Of a stretch of 64,000 nucleotides of DNA, positions 7,357-15,940 are shown one piece after another. The notes under the pieces are model-generated. The model searched no databases and was not told where the DNA came from. It saw only the letters and a program-made list of their open reading frames with translations. Every line of letters begins with the position of its first letter. The stretch's first letter is position 1. Origin of the DNA: Acetobacter peroxydans (GTDB lineage: Bacteria > Pseudomonadota > Alphaproteobacteria > Acetobacterales > Acetobacteraceae); NCBI RefSeq assembly GCF_006539345.1, contig NZ_BJMV01000007.1:62001-126000 (forward strand), written 5' to 3'. A program made the translations under genes and the position numbers.

Positions 7357-9036
7357 ATGGCATCTTATCAATACGTCTATGTCATGAAGGATCTCACAAA
7401 ATCCTATCCCGGTGGCCGCGAGGTGTTCAAGGGCATTACGCTGTCCTTCGTGCCCGGCGCCAAGATTGGTATCCTGGGCGTCAACGGGGCCGGTAAATCG
7501 ACCCTGCTCAAGATCATGGCCGGCATGGACAAGGAGTTCGGGGGCGAGGCCTGGGCGGCTGAAGGCGCGCGTGTCGGCTATCTGGAGCAGGAGCCCCAGC
7601 TCGATCCGACCCTGACCGTGGGCGAGAACGTGGCGCTCGGGTTTGGCGAACTGAAAAAGGCGGTGGATCGTTTTAACGAGATTTCACTGCGCTTCGCCGA
7701 GCCGATGGACGATGACGAAATGAATGCCCTGCTGGCCGAACAGGCCGAACTGCAGGAAAAAATCGACGCGGGCGACGGCTGGGAGCTGGACCGCAAGCTC
7801 GAAATCGCTCTGGACGCCCTGCGCTGCCCGCCGGCAGACAGTGCGGTGGACAAGCTTTCGGGGGGTGAGCGCCGCCGGGTGGCCCTGTGCCGCCTGCTGC
7901 TGGAAAAGCCCGACCTGCTGCTGCTTGACGAACCGACCAACCATCTCGATGCGGAAAGCGTCGCCTGGCTCGAAAAGACCCTGCGCGATTATCCGGGCAC
8001 AGTCATGGTCATTACCCATGACCGTTACTTCCTCGACAACGTGACCAACTGGATTCTGGAAATCGAGCGCGGTCGCGGTATTCCCTTCGAAGGCAATTAC
8101 TCTTCCTGGTTGGAACAGAAGCGCAAGCGTCTGGCACAGGAAGAAAAGGAAGAGAGCGCCCGCCAGCGTGCCCTCGCCGCTGAAGAGGAATGGATTCACT
8201 CCAGCCCCAAGGCGCGCCAGAGCAAGAGCAAGGCCCGTATCGCCCAGTATGAGGAAATGCTGGCGGCCAGCGCCGAGAAGGTCAGCGGTGTGGCGGATAT
8301 CGTCATTTCCCCCGGCCCGCGCCTTGGCGGCACGGTGATTGAGGCGGACGCCGTGAGCAAAGGCTTTGGGGATCGTCTGCTGATCGACAATCTGAGCTTC
8401 AAGCTGCCGCCGGGTGGCATCGTGGGTGTGATCGGGCCGAACGGCGCGGGTAAATCCACCCTGTTCAAGATGATCATCGGACAGGAAGAGCCCGATGCGG
8501 GTACCCTCAAGGTCGGTGAGACCGTCAAGCTCGGCTACGTGGATCAGTCGCGTGACAGCCTCGACCCGGACAAGACCGTGTGGGAAGAAATTTCCGGCGG
8601 CACGGATGTCATTTATCTGGGCAAGCGGGCCGTGCCTTCGCGGGCCTATGTGGGGGCGTTCAACTTCAAGGGCTCCGACCAGCAGAAGAAAGTCGGCATC
8701 CTGTCAGGGGGTGAGCGCAACCGCGTGCATCTGGCCAAGATGCTCCGCAAGGAAAGCAATGTCATCCTGCTGGACGAACCGACCAACGATCTGGACGTGG
8801 ATACCCTGCGTGCGCTGGAAGACGCGCTGGCAGAATTCCCCGGCTGCGCGGTGGTGATCTCGCATGACCGCTGGTTCCTTGATCGTCTGGCAACCCATAT
8901 CCTGGCGTTTGAAGGTGATTCCCACGTCGAGTGGTTTGAGGGTAACTTCCAGGCTTATGAGGAAGACAAGCGCCGTCGCCTTGGCCCCGATGCCACCGAG
9001 CCCAGCCGGATTCGTTACAAGCCGCTTGCCCGCTGA
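7357..9036 (+). CDS. ettA: Energy-dependent translational throttle protein EttA (ABC-F)
   Basis: 559-residue cytosolic ABC-F ATPase that binds the ribosomal E site and gates entry into the elongation cycle according to ATP/ADP. Two nucleotide-binding domains are visible: Walker [10 protein letters not shown] (about 42-50) with signature [11 protein letters not shown] and DEPTNHLD, then GPNGAGKST with [11 protein letters not shown] and DEPTNDLD. An arm region between [10 protein letters not shown] and the first signature fits EttA. Catalytic Glu is present in both Walker B motifs. ATG 7357 gives the usual EttA N-terminus ([13 protein letters not shown]); the open frame upstream overlaps the tRNA and is not used. 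Confidence 0.95.
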   Translation: MASYQYVYVMKDLTKSYPGGREVFKGITLSFVPGAKIGILGVNGAGKSTLLKIMAGMDKEFGGEAWAAEGARVGYLEQEPQLDPTLTVGENVALGFGELKKAVDRFNEISLRFAEPMDDDEMNALLAEQAELQEKIDAGDGWELDRKLEIALDALRCPPADSAVDKLSGGERRRVALCRLLLEKPDLLLLDEPTNHLDAESVAWLEKTLRDYPGTVMVITHDRYFLDNVTNWILEIERGRGIPFEGNYSSWLEQKRKRLAQEEKEESARQRALAAEEEWIHSSPKARQSKSKARIAQYEEMLAASAEKVSGVADIVISPGPRLGGTVIEADAVSKGFGDRLLIDNLSFKLPPGGIVGVIGPNGAGKSTLFKMIIGQEEPDAGTLKVGETVKLGYVDQSRDSLDPDKTVWEEISGGTDVIYLGKRAVPSRAYVGAFNFKGSDQQKKVGILSGGERNRVHLAKMLRKESNVILLDEPTNDLDVDTLRALEDALAEFPGCAVVISHDRWFLDRLATHILAFEGDSHVEWFEGNFQAYEEDKRRRLGPDATEPSRIRYKPLAR

Positions 9037-9045
9037 CAGGGCGGG

Positions 9046-9068
9046 GCGGTCGCCTGCGGCCGCTTTTT
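9046..9068 (+). terminator. Possible terminator after ettA
   Basis: A GC-rich imperfect hairpin (GCGG...CCGC) runs directly into five Ts at 9064-9068, just after ettA and just before the acetyltransferase gene. Confidence 0.4.
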
Positions 9069-9088
9069 CGACTGTGCGGGGGTAAGTG

Positions 9089-9586
9089 ATGGATTTGCGT
9101 TCCGTCCGCACGCCCCGGCTGTGGCTCTATCCTGTCACATGGCAGGATATGGACCACATGGCGGCGCTCAAGGCGGATGGCGCCGCCTTCGGGCAGATGC
9201 TCGGGGGTGTGCGCACCCGCCAGCAGGCTGAACAGGACATGGCCGAGGATATCGCGTGCTGGGCACGCTATCGTGTCGGTATTTTCACAATTCGCGAAAA
9301 TGGCCGTTTTGTCGGTATGACCGGCCTCCATGTCAGGCCGGATGGCCGGGGCTTTGGCTTACGTTTTGCCCTGCATCCCTGGGCCAGAGGGCGCGGTATC
9401 GCGCGGGAAGCGGCCAATGCCGCCCTGAATTTCGCGCATGATGCCGGGATACGCCGTGTGGTGGCTGTCGCCGCCGAGAATAACGTGGCCTCGCGCACCA
9501 TACTGGGCGGCATCGGTATGCACCCGGTTGAGACCTTTGTCAGAAACGGTCAGACCATGGTGCTGTACGAAAGCCTGCGCGACTAG
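9089..9586 (+). CDS. GNAT-family N-acetyltransferase (RimJ/RimL-like)
   Basis: 165-residue acetyl-CoA-dependent acyltransferase of the Acetyltransf_3 type. The pyrophosphate-binding segment HPWARGRGIAREA (near residues 92-104) fits the R/QxxGxG/A motif, and the C-terminal AENNVASRTILGGIGM segment is typical of RimJ/RimL relatives. The substrate is unknown; ribosomal-protein N-termini, aminoglycosides or amino acids are all possible. The ATG at 9089 is preceded by GGGGGTAAG; a GTG directly before it is an alternative. It may be read through from ettA. Confidence 0.85.
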   Translation: MDLRSVRTPRLWLYPVTWQDMDHMAALKADGAAFGQMLGGVRTRQQAEQDMAEDIACWARYRVGIFTIRENGRFVGMTGLHVRPDGRGFGLRFALHPWARGRGIAREAANAALNFAHDAGIRRVVAVAAENNVASRTILGGIGMHPVETFVRNGQTMVLYESLRD

Positions 9587-9601
9587 GCTGCGCGCTGGGG
9601 C

Positions 9602-10231
9602 TTACTGCTGGGCGCTGGCGGCGTTGTGATGGTCGATCTGCTTTTGCAGCGCACGGAGCAGGGCCTCCACATCGCCACCATTGCGGGCAATGAAGGAGGA
9701 ATAGTCGTTGCGCTGGGTCAGGCGCAGGCTTGCCCCTTCACCAATGACATCCACCACCTTGGGCGAGCCGGTGCTGCTGTTTACAACCCACTGCATGGCG
9801 GCAGGCGGCTGCTGCGGCCGCATCAGCGTCGCTTCAACGGAGTCGTCGTCCCCTACCCGGGTCACGTTCCCGATGGTGAAGCTGACACCGCGATAATCGC
9901 CCAGCTTGTCGGCAATGGCGTTCGCCAGAATCTGATGAAACAGCACGAGGTAGTGCTGCTGCTGTTCAGGTGTTGCGGTTTTCCAGAAGCGTCCGAGGCA
10001 GTAGCGGCCAATCCCGTCGATATCGACGTTGCGGCTCACCAGCGGCATGATTTTTTCTTTTTTGTCCGCCAGAGACAGGGGGCTGTTGACGATAGCCACA
10101 AGCTGCTCGCCAAAAGACTGGATGAACGTCCGCGCATCCTGCGCTGCCCATGCGGCGGATACGGGCGCAAGGCCGATGGACGCAACGGCCAGAAAACCCA
10201 GAACACCACGGCGGCTGGCAGAAAAAGTCAT
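9602..10231 (-). CDS. mlaC: Phospholipid-binding periplasmic protein MlaC (Ttg2D family)
   Basis: 209-residue exported protein of the Tol_Tol_Ttg2/MlaC family, which shuttles phospholipids between the outer-membrane MlaA complex and the inner-membrane MlaFEDB transporter. The N-terminus has a twin-arginine-like motif SRRGVLG (about 6-12), a hydrophobic core and cleavage at about AWA-AQ. Family segments include DIDGIGRYCLGRFW and YRGVSFTI. It starts 21 bases after the mlaA stop, so the two form an operon. The ATG at 10231 has GAGAG upstream; an upstream GTG at 10240 is less likely. The related HpnM proteins of hopanoid loci are an alternative family name. Confidence 0.86.
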   Translation of the reverse strand: MTFSASRRGVLGFLAVASIGLAPVSAAWAAQDARTFIQSFGEQLVAIVNSPLSLADKKEKIMPLVSRNVDIDGIGRYCLGRFWKTATPEQQQHYLVLFHQILANAIADKLGDYRGVSFTIGNVTRVGDDDSVEATLMRPQQPPAAMQWVVNSSTGSPKVVDVIGEGASLRLTQRNDYSSFIARNGGDVEALLRALQKQIDHHNAASAQQ

Positions 10232-10251
10232 GCTAGGCACTCTCGTTGTTG

Positions 10252-11091
10252 TTACTGATACCAGGCCGGTACGGTCGCGCGGTGATCGTTGCGGATGGCT
10301 TCCGCCTGCGCCTTGCGCTGCTGCTGGTAAGCACTGCGTATGGTGGCGTAGGGGTCGAGCGCATCACGTTGCAGGGCATCCAGATCATCCAGATGTTCGG
10401 CTCGGCCATGCACCACGCCCATCATGTTGTAGGCCCAGTTGAAGCTGATCAGCCCATAGCCGCGCGGCACGTAGTTCCAGGGGGAAAGCCCCTGATCGAT
10501 TCCGTAGCCGATGCCATCACGCACGGAGGATGGCCCCATGGGCAGGAACAGATAAGGGCCGGAGGAAATACCCCAGTTGGCCATTGTCAGCCCGGCGTCG
10601 TTCGCGTGGTGCGGATAACCCGCCATCTTGGCCACATCAATAAAGCCGCCCAGACCCGCCGTCATGTTGATGCACCAGCGTACGAACGAGTCGCCCGCCC
10701 GGCGGGGCTTGCCCGCGCCCACATCGTTAAAGAACACCGAAGGTTCGTTCATGGTGGTGATCATATTGCCCAGCGAGTTCCGCACGGGCCGGGGCACGGC
10801 CCATACATATGCTTTGGCGACCGGGCGCAGCGCGTATTTATCGACCTTCATGGTCATGTTGTAGGTCTTGCGGTTCAGGGGCTCGTAGGGGTCGTTCGCC
10901 GCCTTATATTCCGCCAGAGCGTCAGGGTCCTTGGGGACGGGCGCTTTAATGGCGCTGCACGCGGTGGTGCTGGCCAGCAGCACGGCAAGACCGAAGCGCC
11001 CCGCGCCCGAGCGCCAGCCACCCCGCGTACCGTGGTCCTGCTGCGCCTGCGCGCAAGGGCGGAGCCATGCGCCGTTCCGTCCTGAAGTCAT
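10252..11091 (-). CDS. mlaA: Outer-membrane lipid asymmetry lipoprotein MlaA (VacJ)
   Basis: 279-residue lipoprotein that removes phospholipids from the outer leaflet of the outer membrane. A lipobox-like ASTTAC segment lies at about residue 40-45 after a hydrophobic stretch (LAVLLAS). MlaA signatures include NDPYEPLNRKTYNM, the NMITTMNEPSVFFND loop, and GPYLFLPMGPSSVRDGIG. The start is ATG 11091, preceded by AGGGGC; the open frame extends further but without conserved residues. It is directly upstream of mlaC on the same strand. Confidence 0.93.
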   Translation of the reverse strand: MTSGRNGAWLRPCAQAQQDHGTRGGWRSGAGRFGLAVLLASTTACSAIKAPVPKDPDALAEYKAANDPYEPLNRKTYNMTMKVDKYALRPVAKAYVWAVPRPVRNSLGNMITTMNEPSVFFNDVGAGKPRRAGDSFVRWCINMTAGLGGFIDVAKMAGYPHHANDAGLTMANWGISSGPYLFLPMGPSSVRDGIGYGIDQGLSPWNYVPRGYGLISFNWAYNMMGVVHGRAEHLDDLDALQRDALDPYATIRSAYQQQRKAQAEAIRNDHRATVPAWYQ

Positions 11092-11229
11092 TTTAGCCCC
11101 TACCTTATGTTGCGTGCGCCCAAGCCAGCCCATGGAAGTGGGCCAGCCTTCTCTAGCATGAGAAACGCCATCTGCAATGGCAGGGCTTCCCTGCATGTGC
11201 GACAGCCGTCGAAAACAGTCTTGCCTGGC

Positions 11230-12057
11230 TTAAAGTCCCCTGTCGCGTTTGATGACGTCCCAGGCGGCATTTATTCGTGAAATCCTGATCGAAGCGGCGC
11301 GGGTTTCTTCCTCGGTGGCGCCGCGCGCGGCCATGATGTCAGGATGGTACTGGCGCACCAGTGTTTTCCAGTGCGCGCGTAGCGCCTCGTTGGAGAGAGA
11401 GGCGCTCACCCCCATAACCGTATAGGCATCTTCTTCCGCCATGGCCGGGCGGGCGCGACCCGTGGCGGCGCGGTCCCATGCGCCGTGGCTGAGCCCGAAC
11501 AGGGTGTGAACCCTACGCAGGAAGCGGTCTTCCTCACGGGTTAGCGGGGCGTCGGGGGCGAGGTCCGCGCGGGCGATGGCGAACAGGATGGCCAGCAGTT
11601 CTTCAAGCGGCTGTTTATCCTGCTGGTAGGCGTTCCCCAGTTCGCGGGCGAAGGACTCGTAGTCATCCGTGCGCTGGCGGGCCATGTCGAACAGGCGGCC
11701 AATTTCGCGCATGTTTTCGGCCGGCGCCATCATGCGCGCTTTGAAGGCATTGATTTCGTGGCGGTTGACCGGTGCATCGCATTTGGCCAGCTTGGCACTC
11801 AGGATAACGCAGCTCAGTCCGTAGAGCTGCTCTTTCTTTCCGAGTGTCGCGGCCAGTTTTGCCGCGATGAAGGTGGCAGCGCCTCCGGCATCGGGCCGGG
11901 CGCGGGCGGCCCAGCGCTCGCTCCACCCTCCTGTGGGGGGCTGGAGAAGGGTGCGGGTATCCGCTGCGTGTCCCAGCGCGGCTCCGACCGCGGCTCCCAG
12001 AGGGCCGCCCACGGCAAAGCCGGTAACACCCCCGAAAATTTTGCCCCATATCGCCAT
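11230..12057 (-). CDS. DjlA-like co-chaperone with TerB and J domains
   Basis: 275 residues. A Gly-rich N-terminal segment (GGVTGFAVGGPLGAAVGAALGH, about 9-30) resembles the single membrane anchor of DjlA. A TerB-like helical domain covers about 60-185, and a C-terminal J domain (about 207-275) carries HPD in VRQYHPDIM. J proteins stimulate DnaK ATPase; the DjlA subtype acts at the inner membrane. It is a lone gene between mlaA and the ribbon-helix-helix gene. Its specific client is unknown. Confidence 0.85.
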   Translation of the reverse strand: MAIWGKIFGGVTGFAVGGPLGAAVGAALGHAADTRTLLQPPTGGWSERWAARARPDAGGAATFIAAKLAATLGKKEQLYGLSCVILSAKLAKCDAPVNRHEINAFKARMMAPAENMREIGRLFDMARQRTDDYESFARELGNAYQQDKQPLEELLAILFAIARADLAPDAPLTREEDRFLRRVHTLFGLSHGAWDRAATGRARPAMAEEDAYTVMGVSASLSNEALRAHWKTLVRQYHPDIMAARGATEEETRAASIRISRINAAWDVIKRDRGL

Positions 12058-12176
12058 GTTGGGCAGTCTATCATGCCATGTGGCGCTCTTCCACAGGGGG
12101 CTGTCGGGTATTGGGGCGTGTCTGCCATGCTCGCCGGTTCGGCGGTTGACCGAGGCCGACTGCCCGGCGTGCGGTA

Positions 12177-12422
12177 TCAGGCAGGCTGTTCGGGCGGTGC
12201 GGGCGCGCGGGTCTCAAGCCATTCGAGGGCGAAAACCCGCAGGGCGGAGGCCAGAGACTGGCCCGGCACGCGGGCGGCGTCGATGCGGGTGACAAGCTGG
12301 GCCAGCCCTTCGCCCTCCTGCGTGGCCGCGCGGTCCAGCACGGCCCAGAAGGCAGGCTCCAGCGCGACACTGGTATCGTGCCCAGCCAGAATCAGGCTCC
12401 GTTTTTTCAGATGCAGGCTCAT
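12177..12422 (-). CDS. Ribbon-helix-helix domain protein
   Basis: 81-residue protein with an RHH_4-type fold: a short beta strand (KKRSLILAGHDTSVALE) followed by two helices (AFWAVLDRAATQEGEGLAQLVTRID). Such proteins are usually small DNA-binding regulators, but many RHH_4 members are uncharacterised. Its ATG overlaps the stop of queG by four bases (ATGA), so it is the last gene of the queA-tgt-queG unit and may be translationally coupled. A link to queuosine metabolism is suggested only by position. Confidence 0.78.
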   Translation of the reverse strand: MSLHLKKRSLILAGHDTSVALEPAFWAVLDRAATQEGEGLAQLVTRIDAARVPGQSLASALRVFALEWLETRAPAPPEQPA

Positions 12423-13555
12423 GGCGCGGGGGCTTCCGGGGTGGCGGGTTGAGCCAGAGCCCACTGTGCCGCCTCCGCCACAACGGGGTCGGGGTCGTTC
12501 AGCAGGGCGGTGGCGGCAGGGCGAAGAGCAGGCAGGCCGCTATTGCCAATGGCCATCAGGACATTGCGGATGAACCTGTTCCGCCCGATACGCTTGATGG
12601 GAGAGCCCGAAAACAGCGTGCGGAAGGCGGCGTCGTCAAGCTGGCTCAGCCGGGTTAGTTCCGGGGCCATCAGGTCTGCTCTGGGCTGGAGCTTGGGGTG
12701 GCGCGATGTCTGGGCAAAACGGTTCCACGGGCAGACAGCCAGACAGTCATCGCAGCCATAGATACGGGTGCCAATCCCCCGGCGCAGTTCCAGAGGAATC
12801 GGCCCCGCGTGTTCAATGGTCAGGTAGGAGATGCAGCGCCTTGCATCGAGCTGATACGGCGCGGGGAAGGCATTGGTCGGGCAGGCGTTCAGACACCGGG
12901 TGCAGGTGCCGCACCCACCTGCCGGAGGGGGCGAAGGCGTGAGCGCGAGCGTGGTATAGACTTCGCCCAGAAACAGCCAGCTTCCATGCTGGCGGGAAAC
13001 CAGATTGGTATGCTTGCCCTGCCAGCCCAGCCCCGCCTGCGCCGCCAGCGGTTTTTCGGCCACGGGAGCCGTATCCACAAACACTTTGACCTCGGCGGCG
13101 GCATGATCAAGCTTTGCGGCCTCGCCAATCATGAACTGGGCCAGATGCTTGAGCATCCCCTTGATCATGTCATGGTAATCACGATGGCGGGCGTACACGG
13201 ATATGGTGCCCCTGTCTGGTGGCAGAGGGATGCGGGGGTCTGTTTCCGGCGCGTAGGAGACGCCAAGGCAGACCACGCTGCGGGCCTGTGGCCACAGGGC
13301 GGTGGGCTGGGCGCGCTCGGCTGTGCGTTCGGCCAGCCAGCCCATGCTGCCATGCTGCCCGTTGGCCAGAAAATCCGCCAGCCGGGCGCGCACCTCCGGG
13401 CTGAGATGCGCCGGGCAGAAGCCGATGGCGTCAAACCCCAGCGCCAGGGCCTTGTCACGGATACGCTCTGTCAGTCGCGCCATGCGCCGTGCGTCGGCCT
13501 CAGGCGCGGCGGCGTTTTCAGGGGGCAAGGGGGATGGCGGGCTGGGGCATTTCAT
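12419..13555 (-). CDS. queG: Epoxyqueuosine reductase QueG
   Basis: 378-residue cobalamin- and Fe-S-dependent enzyme for the last step of queuosine formation in tRNA, reducing epoxyqueuosine to queuosine. Two [4Fe-4S] clusters are indicated by [13 protein letters not shown] and by CISYLTIEH...[18 protein letters not shown]-like tail ([19 protein letters not shown]) closes the protein, as in the family. The start ATG 13555 lies inside the end of tgt (38-base overlap) after ACAGAAG; an internal ATG at 13483 lacks a ribosome site. It is third in the queA-tgt-queG operon. Confidence 0.94.
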   Translation of the reverse strand: MKCPSPPSPLPPENAAAPEADARRMARLTERIRDKALALGFDAIGFCPAHLSPEVRARLADFLANGQHGSMGWLAERTAERAQPTALWPQARSVVCLGVSYAPETDPRIPLPPDRGTISVYARHRDYHDMIKGMLKHLAQFMIGEAAKLDHAAAEVKVFVDTAPVAEKPLAAQAGLGWQGKHTNLVSRQHGSWLFLGEVYTTLALTPSPPPAGGCGTCTRCLNACPTNAFPAPYQLDARRCISYLTIEHAGPIPLELRRGIGTRIYGCDDCLAVCPWNRFAQTSRHPKLQPRADLMAPELTRLSQLDDAAFRTLFSGSPIKRIGRNRFIRNVLMAIGNSGLPALRPAATALLNDPDPVVAEAAQWALAQPATPEAPAP

Positions 13556-14678
13556 CTTCTGTCCAGTCGCTGGCCTCCCACCCGGCGCGCAGTATGTCCG
13601 CCAGGCTCTGGAGCGTGCCAGTGCCAATGGCTTCGCGCATCTGGCGCATGAGGCGCTGATAATAGGCAATGTTATGCCATGTCAGCAGCATGGGGCCGAG
13701 AATTTCGTTGGCCCGGAACAGATGGTGCAGATAGGCCCGGCCGTGGCGTGTGCAGGCCAGACAGTCGCAATGCGGTGAAATGGGGCGGGCATCCGCCGCG
13801 TGGCGGGCGTTGCGCAGGTTGAGCGTGCCACGCTCGGTATAGGCGCGCGCCGTGCGGCCCGCGCGCGTGGGCATGACGCAGTCGAACATGTCCACCCCGC
13901 GCATGACGCCGCCCAGCAGGTCGTCCGGTGTGCCCACGCCCATAAGGTAGCGCGGCTTGTCCTGCGGCATCAGGGGGGTTGTGGCCTCGAGCGTTGCGAA
14001 CATGAGGGCCTGCCCCTCGCCCACGGCCAGACCGCCAATGGCGTAGCCTTCAAAGCCGACATCCGTCAGGGCCTTGATGCTTTCCGCCCGCAGTTCCGGT
14101 TCTGTGCCGCCCTGCACGATGCCGAACTGGCCGTAGCCCTCACGCTGCACATAGGCCTCGCGCGAACGGGCGGCCCAGCGCATGGACAGGCGCATGGAGG
14201 CCGCGATGGCTTCCGGCGGGGCGGGCAGGGCCGGGCACTCGTCAAAGCACATCGTAATGGTGGCATCGAGCGCGTGTTGGATGGCAGTGGAGCGCTCAGG
14301 TGTCAGCCGGTGTTCTGACCCGTCGATATGTGAGCGGAATGTCACACCATCCTGATCCAGCCTGCGCAGCGCACCCAGCGACATGACCTGAAACCCGCCG
14401 GAATCCGTCAGGATCGGGCCGGGCCAGTCCATAAAACGGTGCAGTCCGCCGAGTGCGCGCACCCGCTCCGCGCCGGGGCGCAGCATCAGGTGATAGGTAT
14501 TGCCCAGCACGATGCCCGCCCCCGTGGAACGCACGGCGTCCATGGTCATGGCCTTGACCGTGCCGACCGTGCCAACTGGCATAAACGTAGGGGTGGCAAC
14601 GGGGCCGTGAGCGGTGTGTAGCGTGCCCGCGCGGGCAGCGCCGTCGGTGCTTTCGCATGTCCAGTGGAAACGGGTCAT
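13518..14678 (-). CDS. tgt: tRNA-guanine transglycosylase Tgt
   Basis: 386-residue enzyme that swaps G34 of GUN-anticodon tRNAs (Asp, Asn, His, Tyr) for preQ1. The catalytic Asp lies in [13 protein letters not shown] (about 89-101), the second one in [10 protein letters not shown]. Substrate-pocket residues are in FGIVQGGT. The zinc site is visible as [16 protein letters not shown] (about residues 308-323). It follows queA by 23 bases and overlaps queG, so the three genes are transcribed together. Confidence 0.97.
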   Translation of the reverse strand: MTRFHWTCESTDGAARAGTLHTAHGPVATPTFMPVGTVGTVKAMTMDAVRSTGAGIVLGNTYHLMLRPGAERVRALGGLHRFMDWPGPILTDSGGFQVMSLGALRRLDQDGVTFRSHIDGSEHRLTPERSTAIQHALDATITMCFDECPALPAPPEAIAASMRLSMRWAARSREAYVQREGYGQFGIVQGGTEPELRAESIKALTDVGFEGYAIGGLAVGEGQALMFATLEATTPLMPQDKPRYLMGVGTPDDLLGGVMRGVDMFDCVMPTRAGRTARAYTERGTLNLRNARHAADARPISPHCDCLACTRHGRAYLHHLFRANEILGPMLLTWHNIAYYQRLMRQMREAIGTGTLQSLADILRAGWEASDWTEDEMPQPAIPLAP

Positions 14679-14701
14679 GGCAAGGGTTCCAGAGAGAGCG
14701 G

Positions 14702-15754
14702 TCAGTCGGTGGAAAGGCGCAGCAGGCAGGCATCGCCATAGGAATAGAAGCGGTAGCCCGAGGCTATGGCGTGGTCGTAAACCTGCCGGGCGCGTTCAAC
14801 CCCCGCAAAGGCCGAAACCAGCATGAACAGCGTGGAGCGGGGCAGGTGGAAATTGGTCATCAGTACATCCACTGTCCGGAACCGGTAGCCCGGCCGGATG
14901 AAGATGGCGGTCTCGCCTGAAAACGGATGCACCACACCGTGCTCGTCCGCCGCACTTTCCAGCAGACGCAGCGTTGTGGTGCCTACCGCGATGATCCGCC
15001 CGCCTGCCCGGCGCGTGGCGTTGATACGCTCCGCCGTTTCGGGGGTGATGACACCGCGCTCCGTGTGCATGTGGTGGCGTGAAATATCTGCTTCACGCAC
15101 CGGCAGGAACGTACCTGCGCCAACATGCAGCGTCAGGGTGCAGCGGCTGACGCCACGGGCATCGAGCGCCGCCAGCAGTGCGGGGGTGAAATGCAGCCCC
15201 GCCGTGGGGGCCGCGACAGCCCCGCGCACCTGTTCGAAAATGGTGGCGTAATCCTGACTGTCGCGCTCGGTTGGGCCGTCAGGGCGGAGGATATAGGGCG
15301 GCAGGGCCAGAACGCCCGCATCGCGCAGGAAGGTATCGAAGGCATCACCCTCAGCGGAAAACCGCAGAATGGCCCCCCCGCCTTCTTCCAGGGTGACGAC
15401 TTGTGCCGTTTGTGCCGTGTTTTCGAATGTCAGTGTATCGCCCGGCTTCAGGCGGCGGGCATTGCGCACCAGTACGTGCCATGTGCCATCGGGGCGGATC
15501 TGGTCGAGCGTGACGCCAATGCGCGCCTCGCCCCGGCGGGCCTGCAACTGGGCGCGAATGACTGCGGTATCGTTGGCAACCAGCAGATCCCCCGGCTGGA
15601 ACAACTCCGGCAGGTCATGAATATGACGGTCGATCAGGGTCGGGGCCGGGGCGGTTGCGTCCAGCAGGCGCGCGCTTTCACGCGGGCGCGCCGGTTCCTG
15701 TGCGATCAGGGATTGGGGCAGGGGAAAGTCAAAATCTTCAGTGCGGTCGCTCAT
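14702..15754 (-). CDS. queA: tRNA preQ1(34) S-adenosylmethionine ribosyltransferase-isomerase QueA
   Basis: 350-residue enzyme that transfers and isomerises the ribosyl moiety of SAM onto preQ1-modified tRNA, giving epoxyqueuosine. Family signatures seen: an N-terminal [20 protein letters not shown], the segment [14 protein letters not shown] (around 181-194), [12 protein letters not shown], and [19 protein letters not shown] near the C-terminus. It is the first gene of the queA-tgt-queG-RHH operon. The promoter should lie in the gap shared with the divergent TonB receptor. Confidence 0.97.
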   Translation of the reverse strand: MSDRTEDFDFPLPQSLIAQEPARPRESARLLDATAPAPTLIDRHIHDLPELFQPGDLLVANDTAVIRAQLQARRGEARIGVTLDQIRPDGTWHVLVRNARRLKPGDTLTFENTAQTAQVVTLEEGGGAILRFSAEGDAFDTFLRDAGVLALPPYILRPDGPTERDSQDYATIFEQVRGAVAAPTAGLHFTPALLAALDARGVSRCTLTLHVGAGTFLPVREADISRHHMHTERGVITPETAERINATRRAGGRIIAVGTTTLRLLESAADEHGVVHPFSGETAIFIRPGYRFRTVDVLMTNFHLPRSTLFMLVSAFAGVERARQVYDHAIASGYRFYSYGDACLLRLSTD

Positions 15755-15859
15755 GGTGGGCCGGGTTTACGCAATAGGGGCGCGCAACGCCAGAGAAATG
15801 GCGCGGTGCCTGCGTTGTTGGGGTGCGTCTGATCCGGGGTCGGCGGCCATATTCATGTT

Positions 15860-15878
15860 GATATTAAGAATCATTATC
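15860..15878 (+). promoter_or_regulatory. Fur-box-like iron operator upstream of the TonB receptor
   Basis: The 19-mer GATATTAAGAATCATTATC matches 16 of 19 positions of the Fur consensus GATAATGATAATCATTATC, and it lies 63 bases before the proposed GTG start of the siderophore receptor. Its AT-rich character stands out in this genome. Binding is inferred; the match was counted by eye. Confidence 0.72.
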
Positions 15879-15940
15879 GTTATGAAGGCGTGCATAAATT
15901 CTTATTTATGTTTCACACTCTGGAAACAAAGGGTTCGTCC

